This document shows, one piece after another, positions 1 through 8,210 of a stretch of DNA of 64,000 nt. Both the position numbers and the translations under genes were made by a program. Every line of letters begins with the position of its first letter. Position 1 is the stretch's first letter. Where the stretch lies: contig JAFXXC010000077.1 of assembly GCA_017542485.1 (NCBI GenBank), forward strand, positions 1-64,000, written 5' to 3'. This DNA comes from Acholeplasmatales bacterium (GTDB lineage: Bacteria; Bacillota_I; Bacilli_A; Acholeplasmatales; Anaeroplasmataceae). The notes below the pieces were generated by a model that saw only the letters and a program-made list of their open reading frames with translations, searched no databases and had not been told where the DNA came from.

Positions 1-84
1 TCAGGAGTAGAAAGAATCACTAGTTATAATTTAGCTTTTAAGTACGAAAAACTAAAAGTATCGGATTTGGGTTTCACAAATTAA
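1..84 (+). CDS. C-terminal end of an unidentified protein (5' truncated)
   Basis: Frame 1 is open from the first base and ends at TAA 82-84, giving 27 residues that end in KLKVSDLGFTN. I do not recognise the family. A 7-bp hairpin (arms 67-73 and 83-89, one G-U pair) overlaps the stop codon and is followed by a short T-rich stretch, as at a gene end. The next real gene starts about 320 bases later. The reading frame could be fortuitous because only 27 codons are visible. Confidence 0.3.
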   Translation, partial: SGVERITSYNLAFKYEKLKVSDLGFTN

Positions 85-180
85 CCCGACTTATTTTAAA
101 GAAAAAATCCGCGAATGACTTTCTCACGTTGAAACAGTTTGTTTGCTTGTTAAAAAATAGAAAACAGATTAAAAAATTAT

Positions 181-217
181 GATTGCTTAGTATTATCTAG
201 GCAATCTTTTTATTTTT
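181..217 (+). terminator. Rho-independent terminator
   Basis: Arms GATTGCTTAG (181-190) and CTAGGCAATC (197-206) pair over 10 bp with one G-U, around a 6-nt loop, followed by TTTTTATTTTT. It most likely ends transcription from the gene entering at the left edge. Confidence 0.75.
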
Positions 218-297
218 GCGTTGCAACGCAAATCCGACGTAAAAAAAATACGTTGCACTTCGGTCTTTAAAAAACGATAAAAAGGTAGAATTCTACC
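215..297. repeat. Cluster of perfect palindromes in the 1-404 intergenic region
   Basis: Three inverted repeats follow the terminator. There is an 18-bp perfect palindrome centred between 223 and 224 (TTTGCGTTG and CAACGCAAA), a 5-bp repeat ACGTA/TACGT (237-241 and 249-253), and a 14-bp perfect palindrome GGTAGAATTCTACC at 284-297. No gene overlaps them. They could be operator sites, recombination or insertion-element remnants, or extra terminators. No T-run follows the last two. The rest of 85-404 shows nothing further that I can support. Confidence 0.45.
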
Positions 298-404
298 AAA
301 AAAACGGAAATTATATTTACAATATACATTATGGATGATATAACAAACATATTTACTTTAAATGATATTAATGCTAAAATTTATAATGGTTAGGTTGTGA
401 TTTT

Positions 405-1091
405 ATGCGCGTTATTCCAGAAAGTGAAAAGTATTATAAATCTGTGTATATGCACCCTGATAGTGCAAAAGAAGATATAAAATATTTTTCTAATCAATAT
501 CCTTTTAAATATAAATTTGATTTTATTAGTCCTGGACTATTTTTGCTTGCAATTGCATTTTTTGCATTATCACCTATTATACCATTTATATGGATTGGTG
601 GTATTATTGCATTAGGTGCTGCTGTGTTCTTTTTATATAAATATATTAATAAAAGAAGAGTTGCATTTTTGGATCATTATGAAAAAGCAATTGTATCTAA
701 TGGAAAGATAAAATATCAGGATAGTAATATGGTTAGTGCGTTATTTCCAATTTATATAATTTGTGATAATGATAAGAAAACATTTAAATTAATTTATCAA
801 GATAACACATATATTTTTTGTGAATATGATGATATATTAACTTATAGAATATTGATTGATAGAGTTGAAGTAAATGGTAGTAGATTACCAGATACTCCAA
901 ACCAAAAATCTAAGTCTTATATTTTTGAATTGACATTCAATAATAAGAAAAAGGCTGAAATAGGTATTAATAATATGGTGAGTAATTTTATAGTAAATGG
1001 TAGGTACTCATTTCAATTATTTGCGAATACAGAAGCTATTAATAGAATAGCAAATATTATTGATAGAATTATTAAGAAAAATAAAGTTTAA
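405..1091 (+). CDS. Small membrane protein of unknown function, two TM helices
   Basis: 228 residues. Two adjacent hydrophobic helices lie at about residues 44-78 (LFLLAIAFFALSPIIPF and IWIGGIIALGAAVFFLY), followed by a basic KYINKRR stop-transfer. A soluble C-terminal part of about 145 residues, rich in beta-type sequence, probably faces the cytoplasm. The start ATG 405 has only a weak AGG-type ribosome site just upstream. I do not recognise the family; the YxDIxxY pattern near residue 140 (EYDDILTYRIL) resembles bacterial PH-like or YcxB-type modules, but that is only an impression. It stands alone before the hup promoter. Confidence 0.7.
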   Translation: MRVIPESEKYYKSVYMHPDSAKEDIKYFSNQYPFKYKFDFISPGLFLLAIAFFALSPIIPFIWIGGIIALGAAVFFLYKYINKRRVAFLDHYEKAIVSNGKIKYQDSNMVSALFPIYIICDNDKKTFKLIYQDNTYIFCEYDDILTYRILIDRVEVNGSRLPDTPNQKSKSYIFELTFNNKKKAEIGINNMVSNFIVNGRYSFQLFANTEAINRIANIIDRIIKKNKV

Positions 1092-1138
1092 TAGAATAAA
1101 AAATCCGTTAAAATAGCCATTTTTTAAGACTTCTAGTA

Positions 1139-1167
1139 TTGAAATTTTATTTTGTGATTGTTATAAT
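1139..1167 (+). promoter_or_regulatory. Sigma-A promoter of hup
   Basis: TTGAAA (1139-1144), 17-bp spacer, then perfect TATAAT (1162-1167). Transcription would start near 1174, inside the 5'-extended reading frame. This supports the internal TTG start of HU at 1208. Confidence 0.75.
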
Positions 1168-1207
1168 ATATTTAATAATTATCATAAGTAAAATTGGAGG
1201 AAGAAAA

Positions 1208-1483
1208 TTGAAAAAATCAGAATTAGTTGCACAGTTAGCTGATGCAAACGACTTATCTAGAAGACAGGCCGAGAAAATTATTGATGATTTCTTGGAATTA
1301 ATCGCTGATGAGTTATCAAGAGGAGAAAAGGTTGTATTATCAGGATTTGGTACTTTTGAGGTTAGAACAAGAGTAGCTAGATCAGGAAGAAATCCTAGAA
1401 CTGGTGAGGAAATAAATGTTCCAGAACAAAAGACACCAGCATTTAAGGTTGGTAAAATTTTAAAGGACGCTGTAAACAAGTAA
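1208..1483 (+). CDS. hup: DNA-binding protein HU
   Basis: 91-residue nucleoid-associated protein of the HU/IHF family, which binds and bends DNA as a dimer. The length is the usual ~90. Two N-terminal helices (residues 1-38) are followed by the signature GFGTFEVRTRVARSGRNP and the beta arm with TGEEINVPEQKTPAF. A longer frame opens at 1139, but TTG 1208 is chosen: GGAGGAAG lies 5 bases upstream, the promoter -10 is at 1162-1167, and HU proteins normally begin MNKSEL-like (here KKSELV). The gene is monocistronic, between its own promoter and a strong terminator. Confidence 0.96.
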   Translation: MKKSELVAQLADANDLSRRQAEKIIDDFLELIADELSRGEKVVLSGFGTFEVRTRVARSGRNPRTGEEINVPEQKTPAFKVGKILKDAVNK

Positions 1484-1490
1484 TTTCTAA

Positions 1491-1517
1491 ATAGAGCTCC
1501 AAGAGCTCTATTTTTTA
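1491..1517 (+). terminator. Terminator of hup
   Basis: Perfect 9-bp stem ATAGAGCTC/GAGCTCTAT with loop CAA, followed by six T. Confidence 0.92.
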
Positions 1518-1563
1518 TACGATTAACTAAAATCTTTTACTTTTAAAGGATCGGGGTGTAAAC

Positions 1564-2511
1564 ATGAATGCTTTTGATGCAATATATTCAAATAATGTAA
1601 TGGCATTAAGAGAATATTTAGAAACTGGAGATATTAATATTAAGAATGAGCGTGGTATGAGTTTAATGCATTATGCCATTGTTTTTGCTAATAGTGAAGT
1701 GTTTGACTTATTATTAGAGAATTTTATTGATATTAATATTCAGGATTCACATGGCGATACACCTGCTCATTATTGTGTTGTAAATAACAGAATGGGATTT
1801 TTAAAGACTTTAATAAGAAAAGAATGTAATTTAAGTATAAAGAATAATGATGGACAAACACCTTTATTTAAAGCATGTACATTAGGCAGAGAAGATATAG
1901 TATTTTTGTTATTAGAATCTATGAATTTTAATTTATATGAAAAAGATTCTAAGGATGAAACAGTATTTATGGCTTTGATAAGAAGTAGAAATTTAGACTT
2001 ATTAACTAAACTTAAGCCAGATGATAAAATTGTTGATGTAAAAAATTTCCAAGGAGAAGCACCACTTCATATTGCTGCAAGAGCAGGTGATTCTAGAGTT
2101 ATTAAGTATTTGTTAGATAATAAAGCATTTACTAATATTAAGAATAATCAAGGAGAGACACCACTATTTTATGCTGTAAGAAGTCAAAATAAAGAAGCTA
2201 TTGATTTATTATTAAAATATGGTGCTGTACTTGATTGCCGTTCAACATTCGGTGATACTATATATGATTTGATACCTTCATATGATTTATCTAGTTATAT
2301 AAACGAAAAAAGTGAACAATATAAGTCATATTTGTATCATACAAATTATCCACTTCATTATGCTATTATTATTGAGAATTATCCATTAGTATTAAAATAT
2401 TTAGAGATAAGAAATATCGATAGAAAAGATGATTTTGGATATACACCTATTGATTTAGCTAATAGAATGGGTAATGCAAGAATTTTAAAGGCTGTTAAAG
2501 AGAGCAAATAA
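1564..2511 (+). CDS. Ankyrin-repeat protein
   Basis: 315 residues made almost entirely of ankyrin repeats, about eight units of roughly 33 residues. Examples are G.SLMHYAIVFANSEVFDLLL, GDTPAHYCVVNN, GQTPLFKACTLGREDIVFLLL, GEAPLHIAARAGDSRVIKYLL and GETPLFYAVRSQNKEAIDLLL, with a degenerate spacer at residues 235-262 and a last unit DDFGYTPIDLANRMGNARIL. There is no signal peptide or membrane helix, so it is cytosolic. Ankyrin arrays bind proteins; the partner is unknown. ATG 1564 follows GGGGTG at good spacing. The terminator overlaps its stop codon. Confidence 0.9.
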   Translation: MNAFDAIYSNNVMALREYLETGDINIKNERGMSLMHYAIVFANSEVFDLLLENFIDINIQDSHGDTPAHYCVVNNRMGFLKTLIRKECNLSIKNNDGQTPLFKACTLGREDIVFLLLESMNFNLYEKDSKDETVFMALIRSRNLDLLTKLKPDDKIVDVKNFQGEAPLHIAARAGDSRVIKYLLDNKAFTNIKNNQGETPLFYAVRSQNKEAIDLLLKYGAVLDCRSTFGDTIYDLIPSYDLSSYINEKSEQYKSYLYHTNYPLHYAIIIENYPLVLKYLEIRNIDRKDDFGYTPIDLANRMGNARILKAVKESK

Positions 2512-2523
2512 GCTCTCTTTTTT
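2497..2523 (+). terminator. Terminator overlapping the ankyrin gene stop
   Basis: Stem AAAGAGAGC (2497-2505) with GCTCTCTTT (2512-2520), loop AAATAA holding the stop codon, then more T. The last codons of the gene form the 5' arm. Confidence 0.9.
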
Positions 2524-2580
2524 GCTGAAAGTATAAGTTTTTCAAATAGATAGTGCTGTCTATCAATTGGCTACAAATAC

Positions 2581-2608
2581 TATAATTTTGTTTATGAAAA
2601 CGTTTCAA
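2581..2608 (+). promoter_or_regulatory. Isolated TATAAT with a cre-like box in the 2524-2932 spacer
   Basis: TATAAT at 2581-2586 has no good -35 upstream. It is followed at 2595-2608 by TGAAAACGTTTCAA, close to the catabolite-responsive element consensus with one key mismatch. A short inverted repeat GATAG/CTATC lies just upstream. The rest of 2524-2932 is A+T-rich and I see no supportable gene in it. A CcpA link is only inference. Confidence 0.25.
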
Positions 2609-2932
2609 ATGATAGAATCGCATTTTTTAAAGCATATTCGAATATTATTTTATATTTATAATTGTTTTATTTGATTTTAAAATTATTTACCGAAATATTG
2701 CACATATTTCGAATTTAATTTCAAAAAAAGTTATATTTTTATGCAAAAATGGTTAAAAGTATTATTGAAATTGTATAAAATTAAGTTTATAATAGCGTTA
2801 GTTGGAATTTTTGGGAGAATAGTTTTTGTTTTCTTTTTTAAATTTCATTTATATTTTTTGGCTAAATAAATAATTTGGCCGTTTTTCGTTATAAATATTA
2901 TTTGTGTTATTATCTTGTGAATATTAATTGTT

Positions 2933-2961
2933 TTGACAATATATGAAATTAGAGATATAAT
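2933..2961 (+). promoter_or_regulatory. Sigma-A promoter of the opp operon
   Basis: Perfect TTGACA (2933-2938), 17-bp spacer, perfect TATAAT (2956-2961). Predicted start near 2968 gives a leader of about 57 nt to oppB. It is one of the few fully consensus promoters in the window, in keeping with high expression of a nutrient importer. Confidence 0.9.
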
Positions 2962-3024
2962 TAAGCATATGTTTCGTTTATATAATATTTATAATATTAT
3001 AAATAATTTTCAGGGGTGATTATT

Positions 3025-3960
3025 GTGAATTCAAAAACAGCTATGTATATAGTTAAAAGACTACTCATGGCTATATTAACAATATTTGTTGTCATAACTG
3101 TAACATTCTTTGTAATGCAGGCTGTTCCAGGAGGCCCATTCTTATCTGAAAAGGGTATTACTGAAGCAAGACTTGCTGCATTGAATAAGCGTTATGGCTT
3201 AGATCAGCCACTTGTTGTTCAATGGTTGAGATATGTTGTTAATGCATTAAGATTTGATTTTGGAGTTTCAATTAAGGATAATGATGCATCTGTTATGTCT
3301 TTAATATGGAATGACTTTAAGGTTTCTGCAGTAAATGGTTTATTAGCATCTGTACTTGCTATAGTTGTAGGTATTTTCTTAGGTGTTATCGCTGCAGTAA
3401 AAAGAGGAAAGATTGCTGATAGAATTATCATGATTCTATCAACTGCAATGGTTGCTGTACCATCATTTGTTATAGCAGCATTCTTCCTATATTGGTTCTG
3501 CGTTAAGTTGAAGGCGTTCCCAACTAACTTTGGTACATCAAGTTCTGCTTTAAAATATTTCTTGCCAGTTTTAACTTTATCATTGTATCCAATGAGTTAT
3601 ATTGTAAGACTTACAAGAACATCAACACTTGATGTATTAAATAGTGATTACGTTAGAACTGCAAGAGCTAAGGGTGTTAGTCCATTTAAGGTATTATTTA
3701 AGCATACTTTAAGAAATTCATTAACTCCAGTTATTACATATGCTGGTCCAATGGTTGCGTTCATTTTGACAGGTAGCTTAGTTGTTGAAAAATTATTCTC
3801 TATACCTGGACTTGGTGGAACATTGATTGTTGCAATTCAAAGATCAAATTATCCAATGGTTATGGGATGTACTGTGTTTGTTTCATACATTGTTATATTC
3901 TTTATTTTAGTTAGTGATATTTTATATAAAGTAGTAAATCCTAGAGTGGATTTAGAGTAA
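3025..3960 (+). CDS. oppB: Oligopeptide ABC transporter permease OppB
   Basis: Inner-membrane permease, one half of the channel that imports oligopeptides. About 311 residues with six predicted helices. The N-terminal MYIVKRLLMAILTIFVVIT helix and the QAVPGGPF segment are typical of OppB/DppB, and the EAA loop ARAKGVSPFKVLFKHTLRNS (about residues 210-230) contacts the ATPases. A frame opens at GTG 3016, but that GTG lies inside the ribosome site AGGGGTG, so GTG 3025 (MNSKTAMYIV) is the better start. First gene of oppBCDFA, 13 bases before oppC. Confidence 0.94.
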   Translation: MNSKTAMYIVKRLLMAILTIFVVITVTFFVMQAVPGGPFLSEKGITEARLAALNKRYGLDQPLVVQWLRYVVNALRFDFGVSIKDNDASVMSLIWNDFKVSAVNGLLASVLAIVVGIFLGVIAAVKRGKIADRIIMILSTAMVAVPSFVIAAFFLYWFCVKLKAFPTNFGTSSSALKYFLPVLTLSLYPMSYIVRLTRTSTLDVLNSDYVRTARAKGVSPFKVLFKHTLRNSLTPVITYAGPMVAFILTGSLVVEKLFSIPGLGGTLIVAIQRSNYPMVMGCTVFVSYIVIFFILVSDILYKVVNPRVDLE

Positions 3961-3973
3961 GGAGGAACTGAAG

Positions 3974-5074
3974 ATGAAATTAAGAAACTTTTTATCACTT
4001 CAGCCTGATTATTCCTTATTTACTCTAGTAGGACCTGAGGAAAAAATTCAGGCTGTAAAGATGCGTCCATCTGCATCATTCTGGAAAGATGGATTTAAAA
4101 GATTATTTAAAAATCCAATTGCTATAGTATGTATTACTATTTTAGCGATAATTGTATTGGCTGCAATATTTATTCCAATGTTTTGGCCATATGCATATGA
4201 TGAAATGTTAGGAACAAATAGATATTATTCAACAGAAGCATATAAATTATGGGAAGCGCAAGGAAATAATGATGCTTTCTCATATATTAAGCCTTTTGAA
4301 TATTCAGAATATGAAACATACTTAAAAAATCAAGGAGAAAGTGTTTTTCCTCATATTTTAGGTACAGATAGTGCTGGTAGAGATTATTTTATTCGTATTA
4401 TATATGGTATGAGAATTTCATTAGTTGTTGGATTCTTTGCTAGTGTAATCGTATGTATTATTGGTACTATTTATGGTGCCATCTCTGGTTATTTTGGTGG
4501 TAAGGTAGATATGGTAATGATGCGTATCGTTGATGTAATTTATTCACTACCTGACTTATTAATTATCATTTTATTATCAGTTGTATTAAATGCTACATTA
4601 AAAGATGCAATAGCAGGAACAATATTTGAAAGATTAGGATATGGAATTATAAGTATCTTTATCGTATATGGTTTATTATATTGGGTAGGTATGGCTCGTA
4701 TGGTTCGTGGTCAAATAATGGCTATTAAACAGCAAGAGTTCGTACTTGCTGCAAGAACAATTGGTACATCATCTATAAAAATTATATTCAAGCATTTATT
4801 ACCTAACTGTATAGGTATTATCATTGTTACAACAGCTTTACAGATTCCATCTGCTATATTTACTGAATCATTCTTAAGTTTCGTTGGTTTAGGTGTATCT
4901 GTTCCAATGCCATCATTAGGAAGTTTAGCAGCAGATGCTTCTAAGTTGTCTGTAATGATTAATTATACATATATGATGATTATTTCTTCATTATCTATAT
5001 TGTTTATTGTTTTATCATTAAACCTTCTAGGTGATGCACTAAGAGATGCATTTGATCCTAAGTTAAGAAAGTAG
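3974..5074 (+). CDS. oppC: Oligopeptide ABC transporter permease OppC
   Basis: Second permease subunit, 366 residues. A cytoplasmic N-terminus of about 40 residues (with RLFKNPIAIVC leading into the first helix) is followed by an extracytoplasmic stretch of about 80 residues. Then come the family motif HILGTDSAGRDYFIRIIYG, the remaining helices, and an EAA loop AARTIGTSSIKIIFKHLLPN. The C-terminus NLLGDALRDAFDPKLRK is characteristic of OppC/DppC. ATG 3974 follows AAGGAGGAACTGAAG. It is within the opp operon, 5 bases before oppD. Confidence 0.94.
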   Translation: MKLRNFLSLQPDYSLFTLVGPEEKIQAVKMRPSASFWKDGFKRLFKNPIAIVCITILAIIVLAAIFIPMFWPYAYDEMLGTNRYYSTEAYKLWEAQGNNDAFSYIKPFEYSEYETYLKNQGESVFPHILGTDSAGRDYFIRIIYGMRISLVVGFFASVIVCIIGTIYGAISGYFGGKVDMVMMRIVDVIYSLPDLLIIILLSVVLNATLKDAIAGTIFERLGYGIISIFIVYGLLYWVGMARMVRGQIMAIKQQEFVLAARTIGTSSIKIIFKHLLPNCIGIIIVTTALQIPSAIFTESFLSFVGLGVSVPMPSLGSLAADASKLSVMINYTYMMIISSLSILFIVLSLNLLGDALRDAFDPKLRK

Positions 5075-5079
5075 GCGAG

Positions 5080-6330
5080 ATGATGGAATTTATTAAGAAA
5101 AATAATGTTGAAGAAAATGTAAATTATGAGCATTTTCTTGAAGTAAGAGATTTAAAAACATCATTCTTTGTACCTGCTGGTGAAGTAAAGAGTGTTGATG
5201 GAACTAGTTTCAATGTAGATAAGGGTAAAATCTTAGGTATCGTTGGTGAATCTGGTTCTGGTAAAAGTGTTACTGCTTATTCAATTATGCAAATTTTATC
5301 AGCTCCTGGTAAAATTGTTGGTGGTTCAATTAAACTTGAAGGTAGAGAATTAGTTGGTTTACCAGAAAAGGAATTAGCTAAAATCAGAGGTGGAAAGATG
5401 TCTATTATCTTCCAAGACCCAATGACAAGCTTAAATCCAGTTTATTCAATTGGTAATCAATTAAGAGAAGCTATTTATTTACATAGAACTCTTCCTAAGT
5501 TAGATAAGGATGGAAATCAAGAATTAGATAAAGATGGAAATCCTGTATTTAGAAAATATACTAAAAAAGAAGCTAATGAATTAGCTATGAGAATGTTAGC
5601 AGAAGTAGGTATTAATTCACCTGAAAAGCGTTTGAAACAATATCCATTTGAATTCTCAGGTGGTATGTTACAACGTATTATGATTGCTATGGCATTATGT
5701 ACTGAGCCAGATTTATTAATTGCAGATGAGCCTACTACAGCACTAGATGTTACTATTCAAGCACAAATTCTTGAGCTTATTCAAAAGATTCAAAAGAAAA
5801 CTGGTATGGCAGTTATCATTATTACGCATGACTTAGGTGTTGTTGCTGAATTATGTGACGAGGTAATCGTTATGTATGGTGGTAGAATTGTAGAACGTGG
5901 AAACGCTGATGACATATTCTATAATCCTAAGCATGAATATACAAAAGGTTTATTAGCATCTATTCCTACAATGGATGATAAGGAAAGACTTGAACCAATT
6001 GAAGGAACTGCAATTGATTTATTAAATTTACCAAAAGGTTGTGCATTCTCTCCTCGTTGTAAGAATACAATGAAGGTATGTCTTGAAAAATATCCTTCTG
6101 AAGAATTAGTTGATGGTGTACATAAGTGTGCATGTTTCATGTATATTAAAGAAGAAATAGACAAAGAATTAGCTGAAGGTAATAATGTTGATGAAGCTGA
6201 GCCAAAAGTAGAAGAATCTACTGAAGAGGCAAAATCAGAAGTTTTAGATACTAGTGCTGAGTCAAAACCAGTTGAATCAGAAAATTTAGAAGAAAAATCA
6301 AATAAGGAGGAAGCAAAAGATGGAGAATAA
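5080..6330 (+). CDS. oppD: Oligopeptide ABC transporter ATPase OppD, with acidic C-terminal tail
   Basis: 416 residues. Walker [10 protein letters not shown]-loop [12 protein letters not shown], signature FSGGM, Walker B LLIADEP and the H-loop THDLG are all intact, so it should hydrolyse ATP to drive import. The Opp-type C-terminal cysteine cluster ([14 protein letters not shown] ... CAC) is present. Two DKDGN copies sit in a short insertion before the signature. The last ~60 residues form a highly acidic, low-complexity tail ([10 protein letters not shown] to the end) not usual in OppD. ATG 5080 and 5083 are both possible. It overlaps oppF by 11 bases. Confidence 0.93.
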   Translation: MMEFIKKNNVEENVNYEHFLEVRDLKTSFFVPAGEVKSVDGTSFNVDKGKILGIVGESGSGKSVTAYSIMQILSAPGKIVGGSIKLEGRELVGLPEKELAKIRGGKMSIIFQDPMTSLNPVYSIGNQLREAIYLHRTLPKLDKDGNQELDKDGNPVFRKYTKKEANELAMRMLAEVGINSPEKRLKQYPFEFSGGMLQRIMIAMALCTEPDLLIADEPTTALDVTIQAQILELIQKIQKKTGMAVIIITHDLGVVAELCDEVIVMYGGRIVERGNADDIFYNPKHEYTKGLLASIPTMDDKERLEPIEGTAIDLLNLPKGCAFSPRCKNTMKVCLEKYPSEELVDGVHKCACFMYIKEEIDKELAEGNNVDEAEPKVEESTEEAKSEVLDTSAESKPVESENLEEKSNKEEAKDGE

Positions 6331-8158
6331 TGAAAAAGATATCCAAGCAACTTCTTTAGTTGATAATGAATATTTACTTGAAGTAAATGACTTAAAAATG
6401 TATTTTGATATAACAACAGGTTTCTTCAAGACAACTCCTTTAAAGGCAGTTGATGGTGTTTCATTTAAAATTAAAAAAGGTGAAACATTAGGTGTTGTTG
6501 GTGAATCAGGTTGTGGAAAAACTACACTTGGTAGAACTATTATGAATTTGTATAGAGCCTCAAGTGGTGAAATTATTTATAATGGTTTATTAATTAGTTC
6601 TTATTCAGATTTAAAGAGAATTCAAAAAGAAGAAAAATTTGAATTAGGATCTCTAAAATTTGAAAAGAATAAGAGAATCAAGAATTATCATAAGTCACTA
6701 AATGAACAAGTTGCTAATGGCGAATTAGAACCAGAAGCAGTTAAAGGATTAGTTGATAAATTCACTCAAGAAGAAAATGAAAAATTTGCTAAGGATTCTC
6801 AAAAATTACATGATTTATACAAACAAAAATATGATGCAAAGGCTAAAGAGATTAATGATGATATTAACAAGGTCTTAGAAGAAAGAGATAATAAGCTTAA
6901 TGCTTTAACTCCAGTAGATAAAAATACTGATTTAGAGGCTATTAAAATAGCTGATGAAAAGACTTTAGAATTTAAGGCTGAAGCTTCAAAATTATTGGCT
7001 GATGCTAAAGAAGTTAGAAATAATGAATATGCAAAGGCTAAAGAAGATAAGCAAAATGATTTAGCTAACTATAACAAATTTAAAGAAGAATGTCATAATA
7101 AAGAAGCTGAATTAAAAAATAAGATTTCAAGTGCTTCTGAAGAAGAAAAGGCTAGTCTTCAAAAAGAACTAAAATCATTAATAAAAGAAAATACTAATGA
7201 TATTATTGTTAAGAAAGAAAAACTTAATGGTGATTATAACATTAGAAAATCTATAGCTACTGGTAAGTATCAAAAGACTAAACAGCAAATTAATGATGAT
7301 TTAGCTAAGAAAATAAGTGATGTTAGAAGTCAAAGTAAGTATTATCTTTATGTTGATGAAGAAGCTAAAATTAATAAGGATGCTAAAAAAGCAATAAAGA
7401 GAATTAAATCATCTTCTAGATTTAGATTAAAAGAATTTAGAAGAAAATGTACTATGGTTTTCCAAGATCCTTATTCATCATTAAATCCTCGTATGACTGT
7501 ACAGGATATTATTGCTGAACCACTTGATGTAAATCATTTATATACTACAAAAGAAGAAAGACGTAGTAAGGTTTTGGAATTAATGAGACTTGTAGGTTTA
7601 TCTCCTGAGCAATCAACAAGATATGCTCATGAATTCTCAGGTGGACAACGTCAAAGAATTGGTATTGCAAGATCACTTGCAGTAAATCCTGAATTTATTG
7701 TTTGTGATGAGCCAGTATCTGCACTAGACGTTTCAATTCAAGCACAGGTTATTAACACATTCCAAGATTTACAAAAGGAATTAGGATTAACTTATTTATT
7801 TATTGCACATGATTTATTAGTTGTAAGACATATATCAAATCGTATAGCAGTTATGTATTTGGGTAAAATAGTTGAGATTGCTGAAACAAAAGAATTGTTC
7901 GATAGTCCACTTCACCCATATACAATATCATTATTAAGTGCAGTACCTATGCCAGATCCTAATACAGCTAGAAGTAATAAGCGTATTGTATTAGAGGGCG
8001 ATGTACCTAGTCCACTTAATGTACCTTCTGGATGTCCATTTAGAGTTAGATGCCCTAAGGCAACAGAAGCTTGTAAAAATCGTGTTCCAGAGCTTAAAGA
8101 AATTAGCAAGGATCACTTTGTATCATGTCTATTATTAGACGATGATCTATCAGTTTAG
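6320..8158 (+). CDS. oppF: Oligopeptide ABC transporter ATPase OppF with ~280-residue coiled-coil insertion
   Basis: 612 residues, nearly twice the usual ~320. Walker A GESGCGKT is at residues 61-68, Q-loop [11 protein letters not shown] at about 380-390, signature FSGGQ at 439-443 and Walker B FIVCDEP at about 459-465. Between Walker A and the Q-loop, residues ~93-372 are a Lys/Glu-rich, strongly helical insertion that reads as coiled coil, in the position where normal OppF goes directly to the Q-loop. The C-terminal Cys cluster ([14 protein letters not shown]) is kept. All catalytic motifs are intact, so the protein is probably active. Long OppF forms are known in some Mollicutes; the role of the insertion is unknown. 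Confidence 0.93.
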   Translation: MENNEKDIQATSLVDNEYLLEVNDLKMYFDITTGFFKTTPLKAVDGVSFKIKKGETLGVVGESGCGKTTLGRTIMNLYRASSGEIIYNGLLISSYSDLKRIQKEEKFELGSLKFEKNKRIKNYHKSLNEQVANGELEPEAVKGLVDKFTQEENEKFAKDSQKLHDLYKQKYDAKAKEINDDINKVLEERDNKLNALTPVDKNTDLEAIKIADEKTLEFKAEASKLLADAKEVRNNEYAKAKEDKQNDLANYNKFKEECHNKEAELKNKISSASEEEKASLQKELKSLIKENTNDIIVKKEKLNGDYNIRKSIATGKYQKTKQQINDDLAKKISDVRSQSKYYLYVDEEAKINKDAKKAIKRIKSSSRFRLKEFRRKCTMVFQDPYSSLNPRMTVQDIIAEPLDVNHLYTTKEERRSKVLELMRLVGLSPEQSTRYAHEFSGGQRQRIGIARSLAVNPEFIVCDEPVSALDVSIQAQVINTFQDLQKELGLTYLFIAHDLLVVRHISNRIAVMYLGKIVEIAETKELFDSPLHPYTISLLSAVPMPDPNTARSNKRIVLEGDVPSPLNVPSGCPFRVRCPKATEACKNRVPELKEISKDHFVSCLLLDDDLSV

Positions 8159-8160
8159 TT

Positions 8161-8186
8161 AATAATAGGGAGAAACAACTATTATT
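8161..8186 (+). other. Hairpin between oppF and oppA
   Basis: Arms AATAATAG (8161-8168) and CTATTATT (8179-8186) are perfect over 8 bp, with the 10-nt loop GGAGAAACAA. No T-run follows, so it is not a classic terminator. The oppA ribosome site AAGGAGG begins 8 bases later. It may protect or process the oppA message so that the binding protein is made in excess of the pump. Bases 8164-8173 are perfectly complementary to the C-rich loop of the RNA at 45084-45190. Confidence 0.5.
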
Positions 8187-8210
8187 ATATATAAGGAGGA
8201 AAAAAGTTTT

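Noticed and set aside
1-404. Insertion sequence at the left edge
   Set aside because: Only 27 codons of an unrecognised protein and palindromes are visible; no terminal inverted repeats or transposase motif can be shown.
1139-1207. N-terminal hydrophobic extension of HU
   Set aside because: It contains the -35 and -10 boxes of the hup promoter, and the HU family starts at the TTG at 1208 with a good ribosome site.
2741-2869. 42-codon hydrophobic frame (starts MQKWLKVLLKLYK) in the opp upstream spacer
   Set aside because: No ribosome site, codon pattern no better than the A+T-rich background, and no neighbour context.
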